Below, one piece after another: positions 16,131 to 25,328 of a DNA stretch of 64,000 nt. How positions within the stretch are numbered: position 1 is the stretch's first letter; each line of letters starts with the position of its first letter. Made by a program: the position numbers and the translations under genes. A model generated the notes under the pieces. That model did not search any database and had not been told where the DNA came from. It saw nothing but the letters and a program-made list of their open reading frames with translations. The DNA is taken from positions 186,001 through 250,000 of the forward strand of contig NZ_CP031030.1 in assembly GCF_003711225.1 (NCBI RefSeq). Reading direction: 5' to 3'. The stretch is from Runella sp. SP2. Its GTDB lineage: Bacteria > Bacteroidota > Bacteroidia > Cytophagales > Spirosomataceae.

Positions 16131-17414
16131 TTAGCGTGGACCGCGTGAACCCGAACTTGACGAACCGCTTGAGCCACTGCTCGACGATGAGCTGCCGCTA
16201 GATGAACTTCCGCTACTCCAGCTACTAGAGCTGCTACTACGAGACGCTCCGCTGTCGTTCCAGCTACTCTGACGACCACTGCTGCTGTTGTTCCAGCTAT
16301 TATTGTTTGAATAATTGTTGGAATTGCTATTATACGATGAGCGTTGGCTACTGCCATTACTGCTTGATTCACCATAGCTACGGGTGGCACCACCACGTGT
16401 ACCTGACGAATAAGAACTTGTACCTGTGTTTCCTGACGAATACGAACCACTGCTAGTGCGTCCACCTGCGTTAGAGCTGTAGCCATCATAAGAGCGATTC
16501 GAGCCTCCGCGTGGGCGAGAATAGTAGGAGTCGCTTGAAGACGATGAGTTGCTATTGTAGCTTCCAGTGCGGTCTGTCGGGTCATATCCCTGACGGCGAC
16601 CTTGGTTGGTGTAGCGTGCGCTGTTGTTGCTATTGTTGTTATATGCGTTAGATGAACGATCAACGCGGTTGTAATAATCAGTACCTGGGCGACGGCGAAC
16701 ATCTACAAGTTGGATATTGTTGGTTGGGCCGTTGTACCAAGCATTGTTATTCCAGTAGCTACTCCCACTATAGAATGAGTTTCCATATCCATAGTAAGGT
16801 GAGTAACCCCAAGGTGAATAGCCCCAAGGTGAGTTGAATGAGTTCCAACCAAAAGAATTTCCCCAAGGTGAATAAAATGGGTCATTCCAAGCATAGGCCG
16901 AGCCAAAACTGTTCCAACCAAAAGGGTTATAAAAACTATTATACCCCCAATTGCCAAGTCCATAGCCTAATCCAAACATCATTGGTGTATTCCATCTATT
17001 CCAGGTATTGAACCCGCTACGCCAAGGCGTATTCCAATAATTGCCCCAGTTGAGGTTGTCGTAGGCAGAGCTGTAACCATCCGCAAAACCTGCATTGTAG
17101 CCTGCATTGGGGCCGAGGTTACGGGCGATGCCACGTGAACTAAGATAAGATTCGTCGTAGTAATCCTCCTGGCTGTTGTTATTGTTAGGAGAACCTTGGC
17201 CTGCATAATAGTCAGGATTAAGGTTACGAATATCGGTGGGTTGTTCGGCAGAGCGGCTGGCCATTGCTACAGCTGTGCTCGACGAATTCCCGTACAAATC
17301 ATCGTATTCGGCATCATCTTGGGTGGCATATTGTTTGGAGCTACAACTCCACAATCCCATCAGGCCAAGCGCCGATAAAAGGGTGAGTGAACGAAGGGTT
17401 TTCATGGTGTTCAA
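16131..17414 (-). CDS. Low-complexity Asn/Tyr/Trp/Gly- and Ser-rich lipoprotein
   Basis: 427 residues. The lipobox LWSC places the lipidated cysteine at residue 24. Residues ~110-235 are aromatic and Asn/Gly-rich with repeated words such as SPWGYSPWGYSP and NSFGWNSF. Residues ~260-427 are almost entirely Ser, Asn, Gly, Tyr and Arg, ending in GSRGPR. There is no recognisable enzymatic domain. The composition suggests a disordered or amyloid-like surface protein; that is inference. Homologues in related bacteria are usually called hypothetical. An AT-rich divergent promoter region separates it from proS. Confidence 0.75.
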   Translation of the reverse strand: MNTMKTLRSLTLLSALGLMGLWSCSSKQYATQDDAEYDDLYGNSSSTAVAMASRSAEQPTDIRNLNPDYYAGQGSPNNNNSQEDYYDESYLSSRGIARNLGPNAGYNAGFADGYSSAYDNLNWGNYWNTPWRSGFNTWNRWNTPMMFGLGYGLGNWGYNSFYNPFGWNSFGSAYAWNDPFYSPWGNSFGWNSFNSPWGYSPWGYSPYYGYGNSFYSGSSYWNNNAWYNGPTNNIQLVDVRRRPGTDYYNRVDRSSNAYNNNSNNSARYTNQGRRQGYDPTDRTGSYNSNSSSSSDSYYSRPRGGSNRSYDGYSSNAGGRTSSGSYSSGNTGTSSYSSGTRGGATRSYGESSSNGSSQRSSYNSNSNNYSNNNSWNNSSSGRQSSWNDSGASRSSSSSSWSSGSSSSGSSSSSSGSSGSSSSGSRGPR

Positions 17415-17493
17415 AATGTTTTATGTTCAGTTAGAAATCAGTCCCTGCTACCTATAAAACGTTATTTTGATGGATTCTGATTCAGTTTCGTCA

Positions 17494-17523
17494 CAAATTT
17501 AGGATAAAAAAGTATCTTTGCAA
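17494..17523. promoter_or_regulatory. Divergent promoter-like elements between the lipoprotein gene and proS
   Basis: This 383-base gap is AT-rich and holds no gene. Leftwards, TAAATTTG (17501 to 17494) with TTG 19 bases upstream could serve the lipoprotein gene. Rightwards, TATCTTTG at 17513-17520 fits the -7 consensus but would give proS a leader of about 270 bases. The two overlap, so probably only one is used at a time. Confidence 0.4.
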
Positions 17524-17797
17524 GGATTTTTTATAAAAAAACTAATGGGTTATTATTAGTAAAATAATTGAAAATCAAAGAATTATAAATGTCAACTTCA
17601 CACTCAATACCACAAAATACTGATAATTAGCATTTAAAGCGGTATAAGTGTGTAAAATACGTTTAAGCCTTTGACTATCAGTGTATAAAAATTAAAAAAT
17701 TTTAAATTGGTAGAAGGCGCATTCGACAATCAAAAATACGAAAAAGTCAACTAAGTGACTCTAAAGTTCAAGAGTAAACCTGTAACAAATACTAACG

Positions 17798-19273
17798 ATG
17801 GCAAACGCGATTCCGAGCCGTGGCGATAATTATTCTGAGTGGTACAACGAATTAGTTAAAAGAGCAGACTTGGCCGAAAATTCGGCAGTAAGAGGGTGTA
17901 TGGTGATAAAGCCATACGGTTTTTCTATTTGGGAAAAAATGCAGCGCGCCCTTGACGATATGTTCAAAGAAACGGGGCATACCAATGCGTATTTTCCGCT
18001 TTTTATTCCCAAATCATATTTGAGTAAAGAAGCAAGCCACGTGGAGGGTTTTGCCAAAGAGTGTGCGGTCGTAACGCACTATCGCCTCAAAAATGCCCCA
18101 GATGGGAGTGGGGTAATTGTGGATCCCGATGCCAAACTAGAAGAAGAGCTAATTGTACGCCCAACGTCAGAAACAGTGATTTGGAGTACGTATAAAAACT
18201 GGATTCAGTCGTACCGCGATTTGCCATTGCTGATTAATCAATGGGCCAACGTCGTGCGTTGGGAAATGCGTACGCGCTTGTTTTTACGCACAGCCGAGTT
18301 CCTTTGGCAAGAAGGTCACACGGCGCACGCTACAGCCGATGAAGCCATGGCCGAAACGCGTCAGATGTTGGAGGTATATGCCCGTTTTGCCGAAGAATGG
18401 ATGGCTGTGCCCGTGATAAAAGGTTACAAAACTGAAAATGAGCGCTTTGCAGGTGCAGAGGAAACATTGTGTATCGAAGCCATGATGCAGGACGGAAAAG
18501 CACTTCAAGCTGGAACATCTCACTTTTTAGGACAAAATTTTGCCAAAGCGTTTGATGTAAAATTCCAAAGCAAAGGCGGTGGTTTAGAATATGTGTGGGG
18601 TACTTCTTGGGGCGTGAGTACGCGTTTGATGGGGGCGCTCGTGATGGCACATTCGGACGACTCAGGTTTGGTTTTGCCTCCTAAATTGGCACCTATTCAA
18701 GTGGTCATTGTGCCTATTTACCGCAACGAAGAACAATTAGGCCAAATTTCTGAAAAAGTAAAGGAAATTATGAAGGGCTTAAAGCGTATTGGCATCAGTG
18801 TAAAGTTTGATGATTCGGATGCGAACAAACCTGGTTGGAAATTTGCCGAATACGAACTCCGTGGTGTGCCCGTTCGGTTGGCTATGGGTGCGCGTGATTT
18901 GGAAAATGGCACGGTTGAGATTGCGCGCCGTGATACAAAAGAAAAAACGACGGTTTCGCTTGAAGGAATTGTGGAGTACATTGAGCAATTATTGGAAGAT
19001 ATTCAGAAAAACATCTATCAAAAGGCCTTGGCATTCCGCGAAACAAATACCCACAAGGTGAATACTTATGAGGAGTTCAAACAAGTGCTTGACGAAAAAG
19101 GAGGATTTGTACTGGCTCACTGGGATGGTACGTCTGAAACCGAAGAGCGTATTAAAGACGAAACCAAAGCCACCATTCGTTGTATTCCATACAACGCGCC
19201 AGAAGAGGAAGGAACATGTATTCTGACGGGAAAACCTTCAACGCGGCGGGTGTTGTTTGCAAGGGCCTATTAA
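17798..19273 (+). CDS. proS: Prolyl-tRNA synthetase, archaeal/eukaryotic-type
   Basis: 491 residues. It charges tRNA-Pro with proline. The short form lacks the ~180-residue editing insertion of E. coli ProS and matches the archaeal-type (ProS type 3) enzymes common in Bacteroidota. Class II motifs are visible: motif 1 region [20 protein letters not shown], motif 2 [36 protein letters not shown], and motif 3 [18 protein letters not shown] leading into the anticodon-binding domain. The end ([18 protein letters not shown]) resembles the C-terminal zinc-type domain of these enzymes. An FKBP gene follows after 27 bases and is probably co-transcribed. Confidence 0.95.
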   Translation: MANAIPSRGDNYSEWYNELVKRADLAENSAVRGCMVIKPYGFSIWEKMQRALDDMFKETGHTNAYFPLFIPKSYLSKEASHVEGFAKECAVVTHYRLKNAPDGSGVIVDPDAKLEEELIVRPTSETVIWSTYKNWIQSYRDLPLLINQWANVVRWEMRTRLFLRTAEFLWQEGHTAHATADEAMAETRQMLEVYARFAEEWMAVPVIKGYKTENERFAGAEETLCIEAMMQDGKALQAGTSHFLGQNFAKAFDVKFQSKGGGLEYVWGTSWGVSTRLMGALVMAHSDDSGLVLPPKLAPIQVVIVPIYRNEEQLGQISEKVKEIMKGLKRIGISVKFDDSDANKPGWKFAEYELRGVPVRLAMGARDLENGTVEIARRDTKEKTTVSLEGIVEYIEQLLEDIQKNIYQKALAFRETNTHKVNTYEEFKQVLDEKGGFVLAHWDGTSETEERIKDETKATIRCIPYNAPEEEGTCILTGKPSTRRVLFARAY

Positions 19274-19300
19274 GAACCATTTAATTCAAAAATAAATAAC

Positions 19301-19732
19301 ATGAGTGTAGCAAAAGCAGGTGATACCGTACAGGTACATTACAAAGGGACGTTGACCGACGGTACGTTGTTCGACTCGTCAGAAGGTCGTGAACCTCTGC
19401 AATTTCAATTAGGCTCGGGCATGGTGATTCCAGGGTTTGATAACGGAATTCAAGGAATGACCATTGGTGATAAAAAAACAGTGCATATTCCAGTAGAAGA
19501 GGCTTACGGGCCAGCGCAAGAAGAGCTCATTTTGCCTTTTGAGCGTTCTGAACTTCCAGATGATATTCCGTTTGAGGTAGGTATGCAATTGAACATGCAC
19601 CAAGACGGAAATCCACAGCCAATTCCTGTGACGGTGGTACAGGTAAATGAGACCCAAATTATCGTGGACGCAAATCACCCACTTGCTGGGCAGGATTTAG
19701 TGTTTGAAATTGAATTGGTAGGAGTCAACTAA
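19301..19732 (+). CDS. FKBP-type peptidyl-prolyl isomerase, SlyD-like
   Basis: 143 residues. The FKBP core is clear: VQVHYKGTLTDGTLFDSS, then PLQFQLGSGMVIPGFDNGI and a C-terminal DLVFEIELVGV. The segment at residues ~70-120 is the insert-in-flap chaperone domain of SlyD-type enzymes (AYGPAQEELI...). The histidine-rich metal-binding tail of E. coli SlyD is absent. It catalyses proline isomerisation and helps folding in the cytoplasm; there is no signal peptide. Confidence 0.9.
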   Translation: MSVAKAGDTVQVHYKGTLTDGTLFDSSEGREPLQFQLGSGMVIPGFDNGIQGMTIGDKKTVHIPVEEAYGPAQEELILPFERSELPDDIPFEVGMQLNMHQDGNPQPIPVTVVQVNETQIIVDANHPLAGQDLVFEIELVGVN

Positions 19733-19742
19733 GTTGATGAAA

Positions 19743-19798
19743 GCCCAAAAAGGAAGTCCCACCGAGGTTTGTAATCTTGGTGGGACTTTGCTTTTGGG
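19743..19798. terminator. Bidirectional terminator between the FKBP gene and nuoA
   Basis: A long stem (CCCAAAA...AAGTCCCACC with GGTGGGACTT...TTTTGGG) fills the gap between two convergent genes. Confidence 0.8.
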
Positions 19799-19806
19799 TA
19801 CATAGC

Positions 19807-20280
19807 TTATTTCTTTGAAGCGTATTTTTCGTTGATTTTTTGGTAAAGTTGTGAGGGAACTTTCGTTTGCACGTCGGGGAGTTGTGGACGCGGACGAACC
19901 CAATCTAAGTAGCCTTTACTCCAAGCGTAGGCCAATCCTAAAATAAGTATTCCGACAAACAAAGACATTTCTACCAGCGAAAACCAGCCCCAAAGCCCGT
20001 CGGTTTGGCGGATGAGGTTTGCTTGTCCAAACACGACTGCCCACGGAAAAAGGAAAATGAGTTCGACTTCAAAAAGAAGAAAAACGATGGCAATCACGTA
20101 AAAGCGGACATTGAACTGCACGTTGGCGTTTCCGAGCGGGTCTTCGCCCGATTCGTAAGTAGTGAGTTTTTCTTCATTGGGGCGATGAGGGCGTATTACC
20201 TTGGCAAGCGTCAGCATCACCGCAATAAGCGCAATCGCCGCAAAAATGAATAAAAGAATTACCCCAAATTCTGAAACCAT
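19807..20280 (-). CDS. nuoA: NADH-quinone oxidoreductase subunit A
   Basis: 157 residues with three TM helices. It has TYESGEDPLGNANVQFNVRFY, then AIVFLLFEVELIFLFPWAVVF, the ND3/NuoA signature whose acidic residues belong to the proton-channel region of complex I. The loop cysteine found before SG in many ND3/NuoA proteins is Glu here (YESGEDP). A third helix (FSLVEMSLFVGILILGLAYAW) and a ~40-residue hydrophilic tail complete it. No other nuo gene is in the window: glnN lies upstream on the same strand, with a hairpin between them. Confidence 0.92.
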   Translation of the reverse strand: MVSEFGVILLFIFAAIALIAVMLTLAKVIRPHRPNEEKLTTYESGEDPLGNANVQFNVRFYVIAIVFLLFEVELIFLFPWAVVFGQANLIRQTDGLWGWFSLVEMSLFVGILILGLAYAWSKGYLDWVRPRPQLPDVQTKVPSQLYQKINEKYASKK

Positions 20281-20311
20281 AAGAATGTTAGTGCCTGTTA
20301 GTTGACTATGC

Positions 20312-20342
20312 CCTTCTCGAAAGTTTAAAACTTTCGAGAAGG
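20312..20342 (-). terminator. Perfect hairpin downstream of glnN
   Basis: CCTTCTCGAAAG pairs perfectly with CTTTCGAGAAGG around an AT loop, 34 bases after the glnN stop and 31 bases before the nuoA start on the same strand. Confidence 0.7.
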
Positions 20343-20384
20343 TATTGAATATTATTTTACAGAAGGTACTGAATATTATTTAAC
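20338..20384. repeat. Two tandem 23-base direct repeats at the glnN 3' end
   Basis: GAAGGTATTGAATATTATTT and GAAGGTACTGAATATTATTT lie one after the other (20338-20360, 20362-20384). The second contains the glnN stop codon. A short local duplication is the likely origin. Confidence 0.6.
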
Positions 20385-22565
20385 AAAAAGCATTTCGCGG
20401 TATTTGACAAGCGGCCAGTCTTCATCGTCGATGAGCAGTTCAAGCTTATCAACTTCGTAGCGAATTTTTTCAAAATAATCCTTCACTTCTGAACCGTACA
20501 AGACAGCGCGCTCCACGAGGTCTTCCGTATTATTTGCCTTTTTTCGGGCTTCGGTCATTGCATCCACCGATTGTTTGATGGTTAACACCCGCTGAGAGAC
20601 TTCCTTAATCAACTCTTTTAGTGGCTGTGCCTCTTCCGTTAAATCGAGTTCTACCAGTGCTTTGGCAGTTTGAGCCAACTGAAACTGATATTTTACGGCG
20701 GTTGATACCACATGGTTGAGGGCCAAATCACCAATTACCCTTGACTCAATCTGTACTTTTTTGATATAGTTTTCGAGTTCAATTTCGTAGCGTGCGTGTA
20801 CTTCGCGTTCGGTTAAGACACCCATTTTTTCGAGTACTGCAATTGCCGACGGTTCGATGTATTTTTCAAGCGCAACGGGGGTAGAGGCAATGTTCGTAAG
20901 TCCACGGTCGGCAGCCTCTTGAATCCAATCCTCAGAATATCCATTTCCTTGAAACAAAATACGCTTGGAATGGCGGTAGTAGTTTTTAAGAATGTCCACA
21001 ATCGCCAATTCTTTTTTCTCTCCAGCATCAAGGCGTACTTCGAGTTCTTTGCGAAACTCTTGGAGTTGGTTTGCCACAATCGTGTTGAGGATAATCATTG
21101 GAGAGGCACTATTGGCACTTCCACCGACAGCACGGTACTCAAACTTATTCCCCGTAAAAGCAAACGGCGACGTACGGTTGCGGTCGGTATTGTCGCGCAT
21201 GAGGGGAGGCGTACGCGTAATTCCCAGTTTATAAAATACGTTGTCTCCTTTTTCGAGCTGAATTTCCCCACGGTTTTCGAGCGTTTCGAGGAGGCGAATT
21301 AATTCATCTCCTAAGAAAATGGAAACAATCGCAGGCGGGGCTTCGTTGGCACCCAAGCGGTATTCGTTGCCAGCCGAAGCAATCGAGGCTCGCAACAAAT
21401 CAGCGTGGTCGTGAACGGCCTTTACGGTGTTCATCATAAACGTCAAGAAACGAAGGGTTTCTTTTGGTTTGCTACTAGGCGCCAACAAGTTTACGCCTGT
21501 GTCGGTCATCATCGACCAGTTGTTGTGCTTTCCACTCCCGTTGATACCTGCAAACGGTTTTTCGTGGAAAAGAACTTTGAAATTGTGTTTCTCGGCTACT
21601 TTGTGCATCAAGTCCATCAACAGCGCATTGTGGTCGATGGCCAAGTTGAGTTCTTCAAACGTGGGCGCACATTCAAACTGTCCGGGTGCTACCTCATTGT
21701 GACGCGTACGCACAGGAATTCCCAACTTCCATGCTTCGTACTCAAAATCAACCATAAAGGCATTTACGCGGGGTGGAATCGAGCCAAAGTAGTGGTCTTC
21801 AAGTTGTTGACCTTTGGCAGGAGAGTGCCCAAACACCGTTCGGCCCGACATCATTAGGTCAGGACGAGCGTAGTAAAGGGCCTTATCAACCAAAAAATAT
21901 TCTTGTTCGGCGCCAAGAGTTGCCGTTACTTTTTCCACATTGCGGTCGAAGTAATACATCACAGCCGTAGCGGCTTTGTCGAGCACATGAAGGGCACGCA
22001 AAATGGGCGTTTTGTAATCCAATGCCTCCCCTGTATAAGAAATGAAGACCGACGGAATACAGAGCGTTTTGCCGCCTGCACCATTGTCCATCAAAAAAGC
22101 GGGAGAACTAGGATCCCAACCCGTATAGCCCCGAGCTTCAAAGGTCGCCCGTAAGCCTCCGCTCGGAAAAGAAGAAGCATCGGGTTCTTGTTGTACCAAT
22201 GCACTTCCTTTAAACTTTTCAATGGCTTTGCCTTGGGCTGTTACGTCAAAAAATGCGTCGTGTTTTTCGGCAGTTCCGCCCGTTAAAGGTTGAAACCAGT
22301 GGGTATAATGCGTCGCGCCTTTGGAGGTTGCCCACGATTTCATGGCTGCGGCTACTTCATCGGCAATTTCACGGTCAATTCGAGAACCCGACTTAATGGC
22401 ATTCGAAACTTTGTAATAGGCTTCGGGCGTGAGTAGCGACTTCATAACGTCGTCGCTGAAAGTATATGAGCCGTAATAATCGGCTACTTTATCGCTTGGT
22501 GGTGTTACACTGATTGTTGCGCGGTTATGGGCCGTTTCAAGGGCCTTGAATCTCATATTTGCCAT
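20376..22565 (-). CDS. glnN: Glutamine synthetase type III
   Basis: 729 residues, the long dodecameric GSIII form common in Bacteroidota. It makes glutamine from glutamate, ammonia and ATP. Visible motifs are the GSIII-specific SFPSGGLRATFEARGYTGWD region, LGAEQEYFLVDKAL (metal ligands), NEVAPGQFECAPTFEELN, HEKPFAGINGSGKHNNWSM and NRTSPFAFTGNKFEYRAVGG. The C-terminal ~200 residues are the helical GSIII extension. A good promoter lies just upstream. Confidence 0.96.
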   Translation of the reverse strand: MANMRFKALETAHNRATISVTPPSDKVADYYGSYTFSDDVMKSLLTPEAYYKVSNAIKSGSRIDREIADEVAAAMKSWATSKGATHYTHWFQPLTGGTAEKHDAFFDVTAQGKAIEKFKGSALVQQEPDASSFPSGGLRATFEARGYTGWDPSSPAFLMDNGAGGKTLCIPSVFISYTGEALDYKTPILRALHVLDKAATAVMYYFDRNVEKVTATLGAEQEYFLVDKALYYARPDLMMSGRTVFGHSPAKGQQLEDHYFGSIPPRVNAFMVDFEYEAWKLGIPVRTRHNEVAPGQFECAPTFEELNLAIDHNALLMDLMHKVAEKHNFKVLFHEKPFAGINGSGKHNNWSMMTDTGVNLLAPSSKPKETLRFLTFMMNTVKAVHDHADLLRASIASAGNEYRLGANEAPPAIVSIFLGDELIRLLETLENRGEIQLEKGDNVFYKLGITRTPPLMRDNTDRNRTSPFAFTGNKFEYRAVGGSANSASPMIILNTIVANQLQEFRKELEVRLDAGEKKELAIVDILKNYYRHSKRILFQGNGYSEDWIQEAADRGLTNIASTPVALEKYIEPSAIAVLEKMGVLTEREVHARYEIELENYIKKVQIESRVIGDLALNHVVSTAVKYQFQLAQTAKALVELDLTEEAQPLKELIKEVSQRVLTIKQSVDAMTEARKKANNTEDLVERAVLYGSEVKDYFEKIRYEVDKLELLIDDEDWPLVKYREMLFVK

Positions 22566-22618
22566 AAATGAAGTATCGGGTAATTAGAATGAAAATCAAC
22601 TGTTTTTGGAATAGGCAC

Positions 22619-22650
22619 CAAACATATATTTTTTTTGTTTGATTGACAAA
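22619..22650 (-). promoter_or_regulatory. Promoter of glnN
   Basis: On the minus strand TTTG (22650-22647) and TATGTTTG (22626-22619) are 20 bases apart, an excellent match to the Bacteroidota -33/-7 elements. The glnN ATG is 53 bases downstream. Confidence 0.7.
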
Positions 22651-22692
22651 GTTATGGGTTTCCATTGAAGGATTTGACGAATATATGGATTG

Positions 22693-22726
22693 TTTGTCGC
22701 CCAAACGAGTATTATCACTAATTTTG
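22693..22726 (+). promoter_or_regulatory. Promoter of mtaB, probably almost leaderless
   Basis: TTTG at 22693-22696 and TAATTTTG at 22719-22726, 22 bases apart. The mtaB ATG is only five bases after the -7 box, so the transcript would begin at or very near the start codon. Confidence 0.55.
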
Positions 22727-22730
22727 CACC

Positions 22731-24059
22731 ATGAAAAAAGTTGCATTTTATACATTGGGGTGTAAGCTCAATTATTCCGAAACTTCCAGTATATCAAGGA
22801 TGTTTGAGCAAAAAGGGTATCAAAAGGTAGCCTTCAACGAACAGCCCGATATCTTCATCATCAATACTTGCTCGGTTACAGACAATGCCGACAAAAAGTG
22901 CCGTAAAATTGTCAGAGAAGCGCAGGGGATAAATCCCAACGGTTACGTAGCTGTTATTGGCTGCTATGCGCAATTAAAACCGCAAGAAATTTCCGAAATT
23001 CCAGGCGTAGATGCCGTACTTGGCGCCGCCGAAAAATTTCGGTTGATAGATTTATTGGACGGGTTTGTCAAAGCGCCCGTGGCGCAGCCAGGTCGCGTGA
23101 TGGCATCACCGATTGAGGAGGCTGTTGATTATCACGTTTCGTATTCTCTTAATGACCGTACACGTACTTTTTTGAAGGTGCAAGACGGCTGTGACTATCC
23201 GTGCGCGTATTGTACTATTCCGCTGGCAAGGGGCAAAAGCCGCTCCGATACAGTAGCAAATGTGGTCAAAGCTGCGCATGAGATTGCTGCACGAGGAGTA
23301 AAAGAAATTGTACTTACGGGTGTAAATATTGGTGATTTTGGCCTCCATGACGGCAAGCGTACCGAAACATTTTTTGAACTTGTACAAGCGTTGGACGAAG
23401 TAGAGGGAATTGAACGTTTTCGTATTTCTTCAATTGAACCCAATTTGTTGACAGACGAAATTATCGCCTTTGTGGCCCAATCAAAGCGTTTTGTGCCGCA
23501 TTTTCATATTCCACTTCAATCAGGTTCAAACAAAGTGTTGGGCTTGATGCGCCGTCGTTACCGCCGTGAGTTGTACGTAGATCGAGTGACGAAAATCAAG
23601 GAATTGATGCCTGACTGCTGTATTGGGGTGGATGTCATCGTAGGGCACCCTGGCGAGACAAAAGAAGCGTTTTTGGAAACATATAATTTCTTGAATGAGC
23701 TGCCTATTTCGTACTTACACGTCTTTACCTATTCCGAACGCCCCAATACGTTGGCGGTTGATATAAAGCCAGTTGTGCCGCAGTCGCAGCGGGCAGAGCG
23801 GTCAAAAATGCTTCATATTTTGTCAGACAAAAAACGTAGGGCGTTTTATGAAGGCCAATTAGGCACCGAACGGACGGTATTGTTTGAGGACGAAGTTGTT
23901 GATGGCAATATGCAAGGCTTTACCGAAAACTACGTGCGTGTGACGGCCAAATACGACCCATTGCTCATCAATGAAGTAAAACGTTTGCAACTGACTGAGA
24001 TTAATGCTGAGGGCCAAGTAGAGGTGCGGGAGGTAGAAACAGAAATTTTTCACCACTAA
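22731..24059 (+). CDS. mtaB: tRNA t6A37 methylthiotransferase MtaB
   Basis: 442 residues. A radical-SAM methylthiotransferase that converts t6A37 to ms2t6A in tRNAs reading ANN codons. Domain order: N-terminal UPF0004 domain with cysteines in YTLGCKLNYSE (C11), NTCSVT and IGCYAQ; a radical SAM core with CDYPCAYC (C154, C158, C161); and a C-terminal TRAM domain. The KLNYSE word and the absence of the MiaB-type motif favour MtaB over MiaB or RimO. The Sua5-type gene that makes the t6A precursor is at 47934. Confidence 0.93.
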   Translation: MKKVAFYTLGCKLNYSETSSISRMFEQKGYQKVAFNEQPDIFIINTCSVTDNADKKCRKIVREAQGINPNGYVAVIGCYAQLKPQEISEIPGVDAVLGAAEKFRLIDLLDGFVKAPVAQPGRVMASPIEEAVDYHVSYSLNDRTRTFLKVQDGCDYPCAYCTIPLARGKSRSDTVANVVKAAHEIAARGVKEIVLTGVNIGDFGLHDGKRTETFFELVQALDEVEGIERFRISSIEPNLLTDEIIAFVAQSKRFVPHFHIPLQSGSNKVLGLMRRRYRRELYVDRVTKIKELMPDCCIGVDVIVGHPGETKEAFLETYNFLNELPISYLHVFTYSERPNTLAVDIKPVVPQSQRAERSKMLHILSDKKRRAFYEGQLGTERTVLFEDEVVDGNMQGFTENYVRVTAKYDPLLINEVKRLQLTEINAEGQVEVREVETEIFHH

Positions 24060-24171
24060 TTGACCAACTCAAGAGTAAGTAAGGACAAAAAGCGTTCTTT
24101 TAGGGATAGTATTGGAGAGACAATAATAAAAAAAAGAATATCTTGTTTGATTTGAAAACCATTTCATTAAC

Positions 24172-24249
24172 TTAGTGTTTGATAAGGGTAATCCTACTTA
24201 CCAACCAAAACCACACCTTACCACTGACTTACCCGTTATCAAACACTAA
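24172..24249. terminator. Large hairpin between mtaB and the convergent CoA-binding gene
   Basis: TTAGTGTTTGATAA-GGGTAA (24172-24191) pairs with TTACCC-GTTATCAAACACTAA (24229-24249). The loop of 37 bases is long for a terminator, so it may also be a repeat element. Confidence 0.5.
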
Positions 24250-24258
24250 AACATAGGT

Positions 24259-24618
24259 TTAATACGCATCAATCGAAAGAAGCACAAGTGTACAGGCTTC
24301 TTGGGCTTCGATTCCGTTTTGTGTCAACAAAGCGACAAACTCATCATTTTCTGTGCCAGGGTTAAAAATAACTCGTTTTGGCTGTAATGACACAATGTAA
24401 TCGTACCATTCGGGTTGATTGCGGGGACCAACGTATAGGGTAACGGTATCGATGTCATCAAAAGCGGGTTTGCCTGTATGAATCTGTTTGCCTGCAACAG
24501 TGCCTTCTTTGAGACCTACTAGCTCAATCGGATGGCCATGATTGCTGAGACGATGTGCCGCAAGAAATGCGTAGCGTTCTGGGTTGGTAGAAGCCCCGAG
24601 GATGAGCGTTTTTTTCAT
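24259..24618 (-). CDS. CoA-binding domain protein (YccU type)
   Basis: 119 residues, a single Rossmann-like CoA-binding domain. It starts KKTLILGASTNPERYAFLA, the nucleotide-binding loop of the family, followed by DIDTVTLYVGPRNQPEWYD and VIFNPGTENDEF. Members bind CoA or a related nucleotide; their cellular role is not established. It is a single gene. Confidence 0.82.
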   Translation of the reverse strand: MKKTLILGASTNPERYAFLAAHRLSNHGHPIELVGLKEGTVAGKQIHTGKPAFDDIDTVTLYVGPRNQPEWYDYIVSLQPKRVIFNPGTENDEFVALLTQNGIEAQEACTLVLLSIDAY

Positions 24619-24741
24619 TCTAAGACTTGATAGATAGTAATTTTAAAACAATAAAAAGCACAAGTAAGTTGTACTGATGATGTACAAATGTATTGAAAAG
24701 TACGATTGCTGAGATTGAAACAATCAACAACATTAAGAACC

Positions 24742-25314
24742 ATGGCTGATAATAAAATAGCAAACTACTGGAATGAGAAGTGGGTACGAATTGAGTTTGA
24801 AGGAGTTGAAAATCCGCCCCATTATAGAGTGTCTAACTATGGCCGCTTGGCGAGCTTTCAGGGAGAAGACAACCAAGGGAAAGTTATCAAAGGGTCTGTG
24901 ATTCAGGGGTATCGTTCTTTAAATATTCGTATTGCAGGAGGAAAAACCATCAATAAATACGTACACAAATTGGTGGCGGATTTGTTTGTGAAAAAAGAAA
25001 GTGAAAATGCCAAGTATGTTATTCACTTAGATTTTGATAAGCAAAACAACCGTGCCGAAAACTTGAAATGGGCGACCAAAGACGAAATGGTGGAGCACAA
25101 TCGCAACAATCCAGCGGTAATTAATCGCCAGATTCCGATACGCACCCGTAATTACAAGCTCACCGAACCCAAAGTAAGGATGATTAAGAAGATGCTGAAA
25201 AGTGATAAAAACCGCTTAAAAATGATTGCAAAGCAGTTTGGGATTACGCACACCCAGCTCAATCGTATTCGTTCGGGGGAAAACTGGAAGAACGTGAAAA
25301 TTGATGATGAATAA
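24742..25314 (+). CDS. NUMOD4/HNH-type endonuclease-like protein, free-standing
   Basis: 190 residues from the ATG at 24742; an upstream TTG at 24706 is less likely. The N-terminus resembles the NUMOD4 motif (EKWVRIEFEG, then YRVSNYGRLAS), followed by an HNH_3-type core (VIHLDFDKQNNRAENLKWAT) and a C-terminal helix-turn-helix-like part (MIAKQFGITHTQLNRIRSGENW). This is the domain order of phage and intron homing endonucleases. It lies between cellular genes and interrupts nothing recognisable, so it may be a free-standing homing gene or a domesticated regulator. Confidence 0.8.
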   Translation: MADNKIANYWNEKWVRIEFEGVENPPHYRVSNYGRLASFQGEDNQGKVIKGSVIQGYRSLNIRIAGGKTINKYVHKLVADLFVKKESENAKYVIHLDFDKQNNRAENLKWATKDEMVEHNRNNPAVINRQIPIRTRNYKLTEPKVRMIKKMLKSDKNRLKMIAKQFGITHTQLNRIRSGENWKNVKIDDE

Positions 25315-25328
25315 AAGAAGAGGGTTTA

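Noticed and set aside
16124-16702. 192-codon minus-strand frame rich in Ala and Thr
   Set aside because: It is an alternative frame of the low-complexity lipoprotein and keeps open only because of biased codons.
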